A program made the translations under genes and the position numbers. This document shows, in pieces, positions 45,873 through 56,925 of a DNA stretch of 64,000 nucleotides. Below the pieces are notes generated by a model that was not told the origin of the DNA, ran no database searches, and saw only the letters and a program-made list of their open reading frames with translations. Numbering within the stretch: the stretch's first letter is position 1; every line of letters begins with the position of its first letter. Source of the stretch: Bacteroides sp. (GTDB lineage: Bacteria; Bacteroidota; Bacteroidia; Bacteroidales; Muribaculaceae); NCBI GenBank assembly GCA_014802015.1, contig JAAVDB010000026.1:1-64000 (forward strand), given 5' to 3'.

Positions 45873-45897
45873 CACCTAAATTTGAAAAAAGGAACTA

Positions 45898-48330
45898 ATG
45901 AAAGTCTTGAAATTTGGCGGCACCTCTGTAGGAAGTGTCGCAGGAATCAAAAATCTTAATGAAATTGCCCGGGCGTGCGATAAGCCTGTAGTGGTTGTGG
46001 TCAGTGCGCTCGGTGGTGTCACTGATATGCTTATCTCTACGGCAGACTCGGCCGCAGCCGGCGACGAGGCTTTCCGTGAGGGAATGGCACGAATCACTCT
46101 ACGTCACCACGATATTATTGATGAGGTGATCACCGACTCTCCCGACACACTCAAGGTGGAGGTTGACGCCCTGCTTGATGAGTTGGCATCGATATACCAC
46201 GGTCTGTTCCTTATCCGCGACCTCAGTCCCAAGACCAAGGCGCTGATAGTAAGCTATGGCGAACGTCTCAGCTCGCTGATAGTCAACCGTCTCGTGACAG
46301 ATTCGATACTGCACGATTCGCGCAAGTTCATCAAGACCGAGGATAAGCATCACCGTACGCTGCTCGCCACCGAACTTACTGACGAACTGGTGCGTGCCGA
46401 GTTCTCCGGCCCCGATTATGAAGGACACATCCACATCGTGCCCGGATTCATATCATCCGACGCCGTTACCGGTGAGGTTACCAACCTCGGTCGCGGTGGC
46501 AGTGATTACACAGCTGCGATTATAGCCGCCGCGCTTGATGCCGAAGTGCTTGAGATATGGACCGATGTGGACGGATTCATGACCGCCGACCCGCGTGTCA
46601 TTCCCACAGCCTATACGATAAATGCCCTCAGCTATGTCGAGGCGATGGAGCTTTGCAACTTTGGTGCAAAGGTGGTCTATCCTCCCACGATCTATCCTGT
46701 ATGTGTCAAAAATATACCCATTCTTGTAAAGAATACTTTCCATCCCGAGGCTCAGGGGTCGGTGATACGTAATGTGATCGAGGATGACCGCAAACCTATC
46801 AAGGGTATTTCGAGCATCAACGGCACGTCGCTGATCACCGTCGCCGGTCTGTCGATGGTGGGTGTGATCGGTGTCAACCGCCGTATCTTCACCGCGCTTG
46901 CCGACAATGGCATATCAGTCTTCATGGTGAGTCAGGCTTCGTCCGAAAATTCTACCTCGGTCGGTGTCCGTGACGAGGATGCGGCTGAGGCTGTAAGGGT
47001 GCTTGACAACGAGTTTGCCAAGGAGATACGTACCGGAGCGATGTTCCCGATGCATGCCGAGAGCGGTCTTGCCACCGTGGCTATTGTCGGTGAGAATATG
47101 AAGCACACCCCCGGCATCGCCGGCAAGCTCTTCGGGGCACTCGGCCGTAGTGGCATAAGTGTCATTGCATGCGCTCAGGGCGCGAGCGAGACCAATATCT
47201 CGTTTGTCGTTAACGGTGCTTATCTGCGCAAGTCGCTCAATGTTCTGCATGACTCATTCTTCCTCAGTGAATACAAAGAGGTCAATCTCTTCATCTGCGG
47301 TGTCGGCACTGTCGGCGGTATGCTCCTTGAGCAGATCCGCTCACAGCAGGAGGAACTGATGCGTACCCATCGTCTCAAACTCAATGTGGTGGGTATAGCT
47401 TCAAGCAAGCGCCTCGTGCTCGACCGCGCGGGAATCGACCTTGCAAACTTCCGTGAGATTCTTGACAACGGCATGCCGAGCTCGCCTGCGATACTTCGTG
47501 ACGAGATACTGAAAATGAATATTTTCAACAGCGTGTTTGTCGACTGTACCGCTTCCAAGGATGTTGCCGAGCTCTATCAGACATTCCTCGACCACAATAT
47601 CTCGGTAGTGGCAGCCAACAAGGTCGCAGCCTCTAATTCTTATGAGATATACGAACGGCTCAAGGAGACTGCGCTCAGACGCGGCGTCAAGTTCCTGTAC
47701 GAGACCAACGTGGGTGCCGGTCTGCCAATCATCGGCACAATCAATGACCTGCGTTCGTCCGGCGACCGTATCCTGCGCATCGAGGCCGTACTGAGCGGCA
47801 CGCTCAACTATATATTCAATACACTCTCGGCCGACGTTCCGTTCTCCGAGACCGTACGTCTTGCCAAGGAGATGGGTTACAGCGAGCCTGATCCGCGCAT
47901 CGACCTGAGCGGTACCGATGTGATACGTAAGCTTGTCATCCTCACCCGCGAGGGCGGTTACCGTGCCGAGCAGGACGAGGTGGAGCGCAACCTGTTCGTG
48001 CCCGCCGATATTATGAACGGTAATCTCGAGGAGTTCTGGAGCCGTCTCCCCGAGCTTGACGCTGACTTCGAAGCCCGACGCAAAGTGCTTGAGGCCGAAG
48101 GTAAACGCTGGCGTTTCGTAGCCCGTATGGAGTTGGGCCGTATGAGTGTCGGACTTGAGGCTGTCGATTCAAGGCATCCGTTCTATGACCTCGAAGGTTC
48201 AAACAATATAATATTGCTCACCACCGAACGTTACCGCGAATATCCCATGCTCATACAGGGCTATGGTGCGGGTGCAGCCGTGACCGCGGCCGGTGTGTTT
48301 GCCAACATCATCTCTACTGCAAATAATTAA
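45898..48330 (+). CDS. thrA: Bifunctional aspartokinase-homoserine dehydrogenase
   Basis: Carries out the first and third steps of threonine synthesis. The 810-residue chain has an aspartokinase domain (KFGGTSVGS at the start, GRGGSDYTA near residue 200), two ACT regulatory repeats between about 300 and 450, and a homoserine dehydrogenase domain with the NAD loop FICGVGTVGG near 460 and ANKVAASNSYEIYERL later. The ACT repeats imply feedback control by threonine. It is first in thrA-apgM-thrC. Confidence 0.97.
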   Translation: MKVLKFGGTSVGSVAGIKNLNEIARACDKPVVVVVSALGGVTDMLISTADSAAAGDEAFREGMARITLRHHDIIDEVITDSPDTLKVEVDALLDELASIYHGLFLIRDLSPKTKALIVSYGERLSSLIVNRLVTDSILHDSRKFIKTEDKHHRTLLATELTDELVRAEFSGPDYEGHIHIVPGFISSDAVTGEVTNLGRGGSDYTAAIIAAALDAEVLEIWTDVDGFMTADPRVIPTAYTINALSYVEAMELCNFGAKVVYPPTIYPVCVKNIPILVKNTFHPEAQGSVIRNVIEDDRKPIKGISSINGTSLITVAGLSMVGVIGVNRRIFTALADNGISVFMVSQASSENSTSVGVRDEDAAEAVRVLDNEFAKEIRTGAMFPMHAESGLATVAIVGENMKHTPGIAGKLFGALGRSGISVIACAQGASETNISFVVNGAYLRKSLNVLHDSFFLSEYKEVNLFICGVGTVGGMLLEQIRSQQEELMRTHRLKLNVVGIASSKRLVLDRAGIDLANFREILDNGMPSSPAILRDEILKMNIFNSVFVDCTASKDVAELYQTFLDHNISVVAANKVAASNSYEIYERLKETALRRGVKFLYETNVGAGLPIIGTINDLRSSGDRILRIEAVLSGTLNYIFNTLSADVPFSETVRLAKEMGYSEPDPRIDLSGTDVIRKLVILTREGGYRAEQDEVERNLFVPADIMNGNLEEFWSRLPELDADFEARRKVLEAEGKRWRFVARMELGRMSVGLEAVDSRHPFYDLEGSNNIILLTTERYREYPMLIQGYGAGAAVTAAGVFANIISTANN

Positions 48331-48341
48331 GATAAGAGTTT

Positions 48342-48368
48342 CCTTCCCCCTCTATGTGAGGGGGGAGG
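48342..48368 (+). repeat. GC-rich hairpin between thrA and apgM
   Basis: CCTTCCCCCTC and GAGGGGGGAGG pair over a TATGT loop, 11 pairs with one G-T wobble. No T-run follows. It may tune expression of the second gene or protect an mRNA end after cleavage. Confidence 0.45.
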
Positions 48369-48398
48369 GGACTACTTGTTGACTTGAATGATAGGTAC

Positions 48399-49643
48399 AT
48401 GAAACATCTTATAATACTTGGCGATGGCATGAGTGATCATAAGGTGGCCCGTCTCGACGGAAAGACACCTCTTGAGTATGCCTCAACACCCAATTTCGAC
48501 CGTCTTGCGGCCGAGGGTCGTTCAGGTCTGCTTGTCACAGTGCCGGAAGGGTTTCCTCCGGGCAGCGAGGTGGCCAATACCTCGATACTCGGATATGACC
48601 TGAATGAAGTGTATGAAGGTCGCGGACCGCTTGAGGCTGCCAGCATAGGCTATGAGATGCAGCCGGATGATCTGGCCTTGCGGTGCAATCTGCTGACACT
48701 TGCCGCTGACGGCACCATTACCAATCACCACGGCGGACATCTGACTACCGAAGAAGGGCGCGAGCTGATCGAGATGCTTGACCGCGAACTCGGAGATGAA
48801 AGAGTCAGGTTTATACCCGGCATTCAGTACCGCCACCTTCTCGTCATCAAAGGTGGAAACAAGCATATAACCACTACTCCGCCGCATGATCATCCCGGCG
48901 AATTATGGAGGCCGCTCCTCGCTAAGGCCGACGGTGACCCCGTGCCCGAGCAAGGGCGTATGACACCGCAGGAGACGGCCGATCTGATCAACTCGCTCAT
49001 CGAACGTTCGCACACCCTGCTTGCCGGACATCCTGTCAATGAACGGCATAAGGCCGAAGGGCGCCCCGTGGCAAATTCTATATGGCCGTGGAGTCAGGGC
49101 TATCGCCCTTCGATGCTGACACTTCAGGAGATGTATCCCGAGATCAGGACGGGCGCAGTCATCACGGCTGTCGATCTGATCAGGGGCATAGGCCATTATG
49201 CAGGATTACGTACTATCGATGTGCCGGGCGCGACCGGTCTGGCCAATACCAATTACGAAGGTAAATGTCAGGCGGCGATCGAAGCGTTGCGCAAGGATGA
49301 TTTCGTATTTCTGCATGTCGAGGCTACTGACGAGGCCGGCCATGACGGAGATATTGACCTCAAGGTGCGTGCCATCCAATATCTTGACAGTCGGATAGTA
49401 GGACCGCTGATCGATGAGATCGCGACATGGAACGAACCTGTTGCCGTGGCTCTGTTGCCCGACCACGCCACGCCCGTCGAACTCCGCGTGCATAAAGCCG
49501 AACCTGTGCCCTTTACGATATGGTATAAAGGCATAGAGCCTGATGATGTCCGAGCCTATTCCGAGGCTCAGTGCGCGCAGGGAGCCTTCGGCACATTGCG
49601 CCTGATGGAGTTCATGCACGAATTTATGAATCTCAATAAGTAA
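48399..49643 (+). CDS. ApgM-type phosphoglycerate mutase homolog, putative homoserine kinase
   Basis: The start is ATG 48399 (MKHLIILGDGMSDHKVA); the track's TTG at 48384 is rejected. The 414-residue protein has the alkaline-phosphatase-superfamily layout of archaeal-type cofactor-independent phosphoglycerate mutase: LGDGMSD, SEVANTSILGYD with the likely nucleophile in the loop, HVEATDEAGHDGD and LLPDHATP with metal ligands. Its place between thrA and thrC, with no GHMP-type thrB here, supports the proposed role of this subgroup as homoserine kinase. Glycolytic mutase activity cannot be excluded. Confidence 0.88.
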   Translation: MKHLIILGDGMSDHKVARLDGKTPLEYASTPNFDRLAAEGRSGLLVTVPEGFPPGSEVANTSILGYDLNEVYEGRGPLEAASIGYEMQPDDLALRCNLLTLAADGTITNHHGGHLTTEEGRELIEMLDRELGDERVRFIPGIQYRHLLVIKGGNKHITTTPPHDHPGELWRPLLAKADGDPVPEQGRMTPQETADLINSLIERSHTLLAGHPVNERHKAEGRPVANSIWPWSQGYRPSMLTLQEMYPEIRTGAVITAVDLIRGIGHYAGLRTIDVPGATGLANTNYEGKCQAAIEALRKDDFVFLHVEATDEAGHDGDIDLKVRAIQYLDSRIVGPLIDEIATWNEPVAVALLPDHATPVELRVHKAEPVPFTIWYKGIEPDDVRAYSEAQCAQGAFGTLRLMEFMHEFMNLNK

Positions 49644-49651
49644 ATCCATAT

Positions 49652-50959
49652 ATGAACTATTATAGCACTAACAATTCATCATCAGATGTAACGCTGGCCG
49701 AGGCCGTCATCAAGGGTCTTGCACCGGACCGCGGCCTATATATGCCCGAGCGCATAGAGCGTCTGCCCCGTGAGTTTTTTGACGGGATCGCCGATATGTC
49801 ATTTCATGAGATCGCATGCAGGGTGGCCCGCGCTTTCTTCGGCGACGATATTCCCGGAGATGAGCTTGATGCAATCGTGTGTGATACGCTTTCGTTTCCG
49901 ACTCCGTTGGTTGAGGTCGATCCGGGCATATACAGCCTTGAGCTGTTTCACGGCCCAACGCTTGCGTTCAAGGATGTCGGAGCGCGGTTTATGGCACGTC
50001 TGTTGCAATATTTCATACGCAAAGGAGATGACCACCGTAAGGTGCATGTGCTCGTGGCTACGAGCGGTGACACAGGGTCAGCCGTGGCAAACGGTTTCCT
50101 CGGTGTAGACGGTATAAACGTACATGTGCTCTATCCCAAAGGTAAGGTCAGCCCGATACAGGAGTGTCAGTTCACTACGCTCGGACGTAACATAACGGCC
50201 ATAGAGGTTGACGGTGTGTTTGATGACTGCCAGCGTCTGGTCAAGAGTGCGTTTCTTGACGAAGAACTGAATGAAAGACTTCTGCTCACGTCGGCCAACT
50301 CGATCAATGTAGCACGCTTCCTGCCTCAGGCATTCTATTATTTCAACGCATACGCCCAGCTTAAACGGCTCGGCAAGGCTGACAATGTGGTGATGTGCGT
50401 GCCGAGCGGTAATTTCGGCAACATCACCGCCGGTCTCATAGCTCACAGAATGGGATTGCCGATCAAACGCTTCATCGCGGCCAATAATGCGAATGACGTA
50501 TTTTTTAACTATCTTCAGAGCGGAGTATATACCCCCAAGGCGAGTGTCGCCACCATTGCCAACGCTATGGATGTGGGTGATCCGAGCAACTTCGCAAGAA
50601 TCCTTGACCTCTATGGCCATGACCATTCGGTTATCACGTCACTGATCTCAGGCACGACCTATTCTGACGGACTCATTGCCGAGACCATGAAGGATTGTTA
50701 TGAACGTACGGGTTACATTCTTGACCCCCACGGTGCGGTCGCTTATCGTGCGCTCCGCCAGTTGTTGCTGCCCGGAGAGACAGGTGTGTTCCTTGAGACC
50801 GCCCATCCGGCCAAATTCAAGGAGACAGTAGAGGCTCGGATCGGTGCAGAGGTGACGATACCTGAACGTCTCGCCGCTTTTATGAAGGGTAAGAAGCAGT
50901 CGGTGGAAATGTCAAAGGACTTCGCTGACTTCCGCGCATATCTCGCTTCACTTGAGTAA
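49652..50959 (+). CDS. thrC: Threonine synthase
   Basis: PLP enzyme converting O-phosphohomoserine to threonine. The 435-residue length is normal. The PLP Lys is in LAFKDVGARFMARL near residue 110, with ATSGDTGSAVANGF just after and VPSGNFGNITAG near 250. The ending FKETVEARIG is typical. It starts 8 bp after the apgM-type gene and is followed by a strong terminator. Confidence 0.96.
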   Translation: MNYYSTNNSSSDVTLAEAVIKGLAPDRGLYMPERIERLPREFFDGIADMSFHEIACRVARAFFGDDIPGDELDAIVCDTLSFPTPLVEVDPGIYSLELFHGPTLAFKDVGARFMARLLQYFIRKGDDHRKVHVLVATSGDTGSAVANGFLGVDGINVHVLYPKGKVSPIQECQFTTLGRNITAIEVDGVFDDCQRLVKSAFLDEELNERLLLTSANSINVARFLPQAFYYFNAYAQLKRLGKADNVVMCVPSGNFGNITAGLIAHRMGLPIKRFIAANNANDVFFNYLQSGVYTPKASVATIANAMDVGDPSNFARILDLYGHDHSVITSLISGTTYSDGLIAETMKDCYERTGYILDPHGAVAYRALRQLLLPGETGVFLETAHPAKFKETVEARIGAEVTIPERLAAFMKGKKQSVEMSKDFADFRAYLASLE

Positions 50960-50985
50960 GAACTCTCACTCCACATAATAAAAAT

Positions 50986-51036
50986 AAAACGTCAGGCATA
51001 CGGTCTAAGCAACTTACCGTATGCCTGTCGTTTTTT
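50986..51036 (+). terminator. Rho-independent terminator of the threonine operon
   Basis: CAGGCATACGGT (50993-51004) pairs perfectly with ACCGTATGCCTG (51016-51027) over an 11-base loop. The stem is extended by AAAACG with CGTTTT after one T-T mismatch, and a TTTTTT tail follows. Confidence 0.9.
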
Positions 51037-51116
51037 GTTAAATGTCATTAAAACTTATGCCGTAAAGGACAATATAGCGACAACGAAACCGGTGAGTCAG
51101 TTGTTAAAAGTTCATT

Positions 51117-52514
51117 ATGGCAAATATTCTTCACGTTTCAGCACTTGTCCTGCTGCTTGCAGGAGCAACAGGGGTCATCTCGGCACAGGACCGTAGTTAT
51201 GACGCCACACATCTACGTCAGCCTATGCCCGAACGGTGGACGTTCAGTCAGGAAGTAACGCAGACGCTCCCCTCGGATGATCCCTGGTGGAAGACGTTTG
51301 ACGATGCGACGCTTGACTCGCTCATCTCTATGGGTATAGACAATAACTATAATGTCAGTCAGGCATTGCACCGGCGCGAGATAGCCCGCCTGGCCATACG
51401 ACAGGCTCAGAGCGGTTATTATCCCACATTGGGGGTCTCAGCCGGATACACCCGTTCACATTCCGGCCGTGAGATTGACACCAATGCATTTACGGCAGGC
51501 GCCACGCTCAACTGGGAGGTGGATGTGTTTGGTCGTATAACATCGCAGGTCAAGTCTAAACGGGCTGCTTATAACGCATCGCGTGCCGAGTATGTCGCCA
51601 CGATGGTAAGCATCACATCCGACATCGCTACCTACTACATCAATTATCTTGTGCTCAGAAACGAGATTGCCGTGACCCGTGAGCATATCCAGAGTCAGAA
51701 ACGTGTCGTAGAGATCGCCGAGGCGCGCCATGAGGCGGGACTGGTGTCAAAACTTGACGTTGCACAGGCTAAGACGGTATTATACTCCACTCAGGCCACT
51801 CTGCCCGCTCTTCAAGCCAAAGCGACGCAGACGCTCAACGCATTGGCGACGCTGCTTGGTGTCTATGCCTCCGACATCGCTCCTATGATCAAGGATGACG
51901 CGAAACTCCCGTCATATCAGCAGATACTCCCGGTCGGGATTCCTGCCAACCTGTTACGCCGTCGTCCGGATATCGCCGAGGCTGAGGCTCAGATGGCTCA
52001 GGATGCTGCTGCGATAGGTATTGCAAAGAAAGATTTTCTCCCCGTTCTGAGTCTCAGCGGCTCGGTAGGGTGGGGTGGTGATAAGGTAAACGGAATGTTT
52101 GACAGCGACCATTTCACCTACAGCATTGCGCCCACTCTCTCATGGACCATATTTGACGGATTCTCACGCAAATACGCGCTCGCACAGGCTAAGGAACAGA
52201 TGATGACAAGCATCGACGCTTATAATCTCACCGTGATGACCGCCTATACCGAGGTCGAGAACGCCATGACATCCTATAATGCCGCTGTCGAGTCGTATGA
52301 TCTTGACAATGCCGTCTTTCAGCAGAGCCATGAGGCTTTTGAATTGGCTATGGATCAATATAAAGAAGGACTCGCGGCATTTACCAATGTCGTTAATGCC
52401 CAGATTGACTGGCTCAACTGTGCCAATTCGCTCGTAGAGGCACGCGGTGATGCTATCATTGCCCTGATTGATTTATACAAGGCGCTCGGCGGTTCACCTA
52501 ACGAGGTCAATTAA
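51117..52514 (+). CDS. TolC/NodT-family outer membrane efflux lipoprotein or channel
   Basis: Outer-membrane channel of the RND pump that follows. The 465-residue protein has a signal peptide (about 1-24, ending ISAQ) and two OEP repeats; LLRRRPDIAEAEAQMAQ is the family signature of NodT/OprM-type channels. No lipobox Cys is seen. It is first in channel-adaptor-RND, with 57 bp to the adaptor. I found no TAnnTTTG promoter and no adjacent regulator. Confidence 0.93.
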   Translation: MANILHVSALVLLLAGATGVISAQDRSYDATHLRQPMPERWTFSQEVTQTLPSDDPWWKTFDDATLDSLISMGIDNNYNVSQALHRREIARLAIRQAQSGYYPTLGVSAGYTRSHSGREIDTNAFTAGATLNWEVDVFGRITSQVKSKRAAYNASRAEYVATMVSITSDIATYYINYLVLRNEIAVTREHIQSQKRVVEIAEARHEAGLVSKLDVAQAKTVLYSTQATLPALQAKATQTLNALATLLGVYASDIAPMIKDDAKLPSYQQILPVGIPANLLRRRPDIAEAEAQMAQDAAAIGIAKKDFLPVLSLSGSVGWGGDKVNGMFDSDHFTYSIAPTLSWTIFDGFSRKYALAQAKEQMMTSIDAYNLTVMTAYTEVENAMTSYNAAVESYDLDNAVFQQSHEAFELAMDQYKEGLAAFTNVVNAQIDWLNCANSLVEARGDAIIALIDLYKALGGSPNEVN

Positions 52515-52571
52515 TTTCACTTATACAATACAAGAACATTTCTCTATAACATCCTCACCCAGTAAACTATT

Positions 52572-53687
52572 ATGGATACCAGACTTATACTTGCCCTCCT
52601 TACGGTCTCATCCGCATTCGCGTCGTGCCATCGGGCATCAAAAGAATCACCGTCTGACATGGCCGAGACAGTTGATGTCGCAATACCGACAGTCGAAAAT
52701 GTCACTTTGTCAAATGTCTATCCCGGTTATCTGACCGCCAACAGTTCGGTCGATGTCGTGGCTAAGGTCAACGGACAGATAGTCACAAAAAATTTTGAAA
52801 GCGGGTCGATGGTTCAGAAAGGACAGGTGCTGTTTACGATCGATCCCACTACCTACCTCGATCAGGTCAAGCAGGCAGAGGCAACCCTTGCCACTGCCAA
52901 CAGTACCCGCGACTATGCCAAAGCTCACTATGACGCCGTGAAAAAAGCACTTGAAAGCGATGCGGTGAGCAAGATGGAGGTCATACAGGCCGAGAGTGCC
53001 TACGAGCAGGCTGAGGCATCAATCAAGAGTGCCACCGCCGCTCTTGCCGATGCCCGCCGTCTGTTGAGTTATTGCACAGTCACAGCGCCGATCACCGGGC
53101 GAGTCGCCGACGGAGTCTACAGCGTCGGTACTTATGTGAGCGGCCAGGCTGCGCCGGTGGTCGTCACAACAGTCTATGACAACACCACGGTTTCGGCTAA
53201 TTTCGCCATCGAGGATGACATCTATCACGATATAATCAATTCCCTTTCGCGTCAGGATTCCCTCAATTATAATAAGGTGCCGGTCATATTTGAAGAACCT
53301 ATGCCACATGATTATACTGGCGAGGTCTCTTATCTCGCACCTGCGCTCAATAACTCGACGGGGACGCTTACAATCAAGTGCCGTATCGACAATCCGTATG
53401 ACGAACTGCGTGCCGGAATGTATGTCAAGGTCGATCTGCCCTACGGACGTCTTGATAATGCCATTCTCGTAAAGGACGCATCGCTCGGCACCGATCAGCG
53501 TGGCAAATATCTGTATGTGGTTAATGATTCCGATAAGGTAGTCTATACACCTGTCACCGTCGGACCGCTCTTTCACGACTCACTGCGTGTAGTTGAGAAG
53601 GGGATAACGGCCAAAGAGCGTTATGTCACCAAGGCCCTGCTCAAAGTCCGTGATGGCATGACTGTCAAACCTCATCTCGTGAAGTAA
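52572..53687 (+). CDS. RND efflux periplasmic adaptor (AcrA/MexA-type)
   Basis: A 371-residue membrane-fusion protein with a lipoprotein-type signal (FASCHRAS, Cys19). It has the lipoyl half FESGSMVQKGQVLFTIDPTTYLDQVKQAEATL, a coiled-coil hairpin, the second lipoyl half (CTVTAPITGRVADGVYSVG) and beta-barrel/membrane-proximal domains (LRAGMYVKVDLPYGR). It links the RND pump to the TolC channel. The RND gene starts 18 bp later. Confidence 0.95.
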   Translation: MDTRLILALLTVSSAFASCHRASKESPSDMAETVDVAIPTVENVTLSNVYPGYLTANSSVDVVAKVNGQIVTKNFESGSMVQKGQVLFTIDPTTYLDQVKQAEATLATANSTRDYAKAHYDAVKKALESDAVSKMEVIQAESAYEQAEASIKSATAALADARRLLSYCTVTAPITGRVADGVYSVGTYVSGQAAPVVVTTVYDNTTVSANFAIEDDIYHDIINSLSRQDSLNYNKVPVIFEEPMPHDYTGEVSYLAPALNNSTGTLTIKCRIDNPYDELRAGMYVKVDLPYGRLDNAILVKDASLGTDQRGKYLYVVNDSDKVVYTPVTVGPLFHDSLRVVEKGITAKERYVTKALLKVRDGMTVKPHLVK

Positions 53688-53705
53688 CCGTTAAATCAGC
53701 CTATT

Positions 53706-56700
53706 ATGTTTTCAAAATTCTTTATTGACAGGCCGATTTTTGCGACGGTACTTGCCATTCTGATGGTGATAGTCGGCATTGTCACGGTGAAATCGCTCCC
53801 CATAGCGCAATATCCCGACATCACACCTCCTACCGTCATGGTCAATGCCACTTACCCCGGAGCCGATGCCGAGACGGTAGCCAAGGTCGTCGGCGAACCT
53901 ATCGAGCAGCAGGTCAACGGCGTTGAGGGTATGATGTATATGAGCTCAAACTCCAGTGCGGGATCATACTCGCTCACAGTGACGTTCGAGAACGGTACTG
54001 ATCTCGACGAGGCGGCTGTGAAAGTCCAGAACCGTATATCGCTTGCTGAAGCTACACTCCCGACGGCTGTCAAGGAGCAGGGTGTGTCGGTGACATCCGA
54101 GTCATCCAACATCATCCTGTTTGTCGGACTTGAGGGTGACAAGGATCACGACTATTCTGCTCTATATCTCACCAATTACGCACAGCTCAATATCATTGAT
54201 GAGATCACCCGTATCGACGGCGTCGGAGGTGCGATGGCATTTGGCGGAGGTGAGTACAGCATGCGCGTATGGCTCGATCCGGCCAAGATGCAGGTGCGCG
54301 GGCTCACGCCTGCTGATGTCATGCAGATGATCCAGTCACAGAATCTTGAGGTCTCGGCGGGTAGTGTGGGCACACCTCCGGCTGACAGTAATGTCGAATT
54401 TGAGTTCACGCTTACGGCTCAGGGCCAGCTCTCCACACCCGAGGAGTTCGGCAATATTATCCTGCGCTCCGAGCCTGACGGCTCGCTTCTGCATCTCAAA
54501 GATATAGCCACGATTGACCTCGGCAGTAGCTCCTACTCGACAATCTCGCACGTCTCGGGCAATGCAGCAGGTTTGATCGGCATTCAGCAGTTGCCGGGTG
54601 CGAATGCGCTTGAGGTTGCCAAGAATGTAAAGGCCAAGCTTGACGAACTGTCACAATACTTCCCCGAAGGAGTTCACTATCGCGTGATCATGGATACGAC
54701 CGAATTTGTAACCTCCTCTATCGACGAGGTGTTGGTGACATTTGTCGAGACCACGCTGATCGTGATGATAGTCATACTTATCTTCCTTCAGAGCTGGCGA
54801 GCGGTTATTATCCCGATGATAGCCATCCCGGTGTCGCTCATAGCCACGTTTGCGGTAATGAAATTGATGGGATTCTCGCTCAACACGCTATCACTCTTCG
54901 GTCTCGTGCTTGCCATCGCTATTGTGGTCGATGATGCTATAGTGGTGGTGGAGGACTGTGCCAGATTGGTGCAGGAGGGGAAACTGACACCACGGCAGAG
55001 TGCCGAAAAAGCGATGCAGGAACTGCAGGGGCCTGTCATCGGTGAGGTGCTCGTCCTTCTTACGGTCTTTATCCCTACCGCCTTTATCAGCGGCATTACA
55101 GGTGAATTATACAAACAATTCGCCCTCACCATCGCCACAGCCGTAGCATTCTCGGGATTCAACGCATTGACGTTCACTCCAGCGATGTGCGCACTGTTTC
55201 TCCGCAAGAAAGAGGACCCCAATCCTCATTTCTTCCTCTACAAATGGTTCAACAAAGGTTATGATCTGACTCTTGCCAAATATGTCAAATGTGTCGGTGC
55301 GCTCCTGAAGCGTCCATTCGTGGCGATAGGTATATACGTCGTCATCTGCGGACTCGCGTTCTGGGGATTTGTGAAATGGCCTTCAAGTTATATCCCCGAG
55401 GAGGATCAGGGTTATTTCATGACCTCGATACAGTTGCCTAACGGTGCATCGCTCGAACGTACGGATGAGGTGGTCAGCTCACTCTCGGATGAGTTGCTCC
55501 GTCTGCCTGAAGTTGCCGATGTTATCTCTATCTCTGGACAGTCGATGATGGGTGGTGGCACAGGTGGCAATACGGGCTCGCTATTCGTGGTGCTCAAGCC
55601 GTGGAACGAGCGTCATGGTAAAGCTGAAAGTGTGACCGGTGTAATCGCCAAGGTCAACGAGATAGCCTCACGCTATCAGGAGGCCGTCGTATTCTCTATC
55701 AATCCTCCCGCCATTCCCGGACTCGGCATGACCTCAGGTATGCAGATGCAGATTCTCGACATCAACAATCTCGGAGCCGACGCCCTTGCCAGCGCCATCG
55801 ATGCGATGAAACAAAAAGGGGCGACCGACAAACGTTTCGCCCAGCTCTCATCGCAGTTTCAGGGAGCTGTGCCGCAGTATGCCGTCAAGGTAGACCGCGA
55901 TCGTGCAAAACTGCTCGATCTTCAGCTTGAGGATGTCTACTCGGCATTGTCGGCATTTATGGGTGGATCGTATGTCAACGACTTCGTGAAGTTCGGACGT
56001 ACCTATCAGGTCACGATCAGTGCCGACAGCGAGGCGCGCAATCACATCGACGACATCCCGCGGCTGTCGGTGCGTAACAGCAAGGGTGAGATGGTGCCAT
56101 TCTCGTCGTTCGCATCGGTCGTACCCTCCGAGGGACAGGCGACAGTGAGCCGTTACAATATGTATACTACTGCTTCGATCACGGGCATCCCGGCTCAGAA
56201 TGTATCGACTGCTGATTGTATAAGCGGAATGGAAGAATTGCTCAAGGAATCGGTAGGAGATGACTTCTCGTATGCGTGGACCGGTGAGGCTTATCAGGAG
56301 ACGCAGGCCGGTACCACAATCTCGCTCGTGTTGATTTTCGCCGTCATAATAACGGTGCTCGTGCTTGCCGCACAATACGAGAGCTGGACCGATCCAATCG
56401 CAGTGGTAATATCGATGCCGACGGCTATACTCGGCACTGTGATCGGATGTATCTTCATGTCGCAGTCCATATCCATATACACGCAGATAGGTATAATCCT
56501 ATTGCTCGGACTTTCGGCCAAGAATGCCATCCTGATTGTCGAGTATGCGATTGATTTCCGCAAATCGGGAGTGAGCATACGTCAGGCGGCGCTTGATGCA
56601 GGACGCATTCGATTCCGTCCGATTATGATGACTGCCTTAGCGTTCGTATTCGGAGTAATGCCGATGCTGTTCGCCACAGGAGCAGGTGCGGCATCGCGTA

Positions 56701-56921
56701 TAGCGCTCGGTGCTGCGGTAGTGTTCGGTATGGCGGTCAACGCGATTGTAGGTACTCTCTTTGTGCCCGGCTTCTGGGAACTGTTACAGACGTTCAAGGA
56801 GAAATATCTCAGTAAAGTATTCGCCTCGTCAACTGAAGTGTCAGGCGGTCAGAAGCCGAACCCCGCAGATGGGGGAGTGAATGATGCCGACGATACACCG
56901 AACTCTTCGGACGGAGTATGA
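53706..56921 (+). CDS. RND multidrug efflux permease (AcrB/HAE1 family)
   Basis: Proton-driven inner-membrane pump of 1071 residues with 12 expected membrane segments and two large periplasmic loops. Family features are clear: [20 protein letters not shown] at the N-terminus, the paired acidic residues in [17 protein letters not shown] (TM4 proton relay) and the [19 protein letters not shown] motif near the end. The final ~30 residues are polar. It ends 4 bp before the convergent AlkD-like gene. Substrates are unknown. Confidence 0.97.
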   Translation: MFSKFFIDRPIFATVLAILMVIVGIVTVKSLPIAQYPDITPPTVMVNATYPGADAETVAKVVGEPIEQQVNGVEGMMYMSSNSSAGSYSLTVTFENGTDLDEAAVKVQNRISLAEATLPTAVKEQGVSVTSESSNIILFVGLEGDKDHDYSALYLTNYAQLNIIDEITRIDGVGGAMAFGGGEYSMRVWLDPAKMQVRGLTPADVMQMIQSQNLEVSAGSVGTPPADSNVEFEFTLTAQGQLSTPEEFGNIILRSEPDGSLLHLKDIATIDLGSSSYSTISHVSGNAAGLIGIQQLPGANALEVAKNVKAKLDELSQYFPEGVHYRVIMDTTEFVTSSIDEVLVTFVETTLIVMIVILIFLQSWRAVIIPMIAIPVSLIATFAVMKLMGFSLNTLSLFGLVLAIAIVVDDAIVVVEDCARLVQEGKLTPRQSAEKAMQELQGPVIGEVLVLLTVFIPTAFISGITGELYKQFALTIATAVAFSGFNALTFTPAMCALFLRKKEDPNPHFFLYKWFNKGYDLTLAKYVKCVGALLKRPFVAIGIYVVICGLAFWGFVKWPSSYIPEEDQGYFMTSIQLPNGASLERTDEVVSSLSDELLRLPEVADVISISGQSMMGGGTGGNTGSLFVVLKPWNERHGKAESVTGVIAKVNEIASRYQEAVVFSINPPAIPGLGMTSGMQMQILDINNLGADALASAIDAMKQKGATDKRFAQLSSQFQGAVPQYAVKVDRDRAKLLDLQLEDVYSALSAFMGGSYVNDFVKFGRTYQVTISADSEARNHIDDIPRLSVRNSKGEMVPFSSFASVVPSEGQATVSRYNMYTTASITGIPAQNVSTADCISGMEELLKESVGDDFSYAWTGEAYQETQAGTTISLVLIFAVIITVLVLAAQYESWTDPIAVVISMPTAILGTVIGCIFMSQSISIYTQIGIILLLGLSAKNAILIVEYAIDFRKSGVSIRQAALDAGRIRFRPIMMTALAFVFGVMPMLFATGAGAASRIALGAAVVFGMAVNAIVGTLFVPGFWELLQTFKEKYLSKVFASSTEVSGGQKPNPADGGVNDADDTPNSSDGV

Positions 56922-56925
56922 GTTG

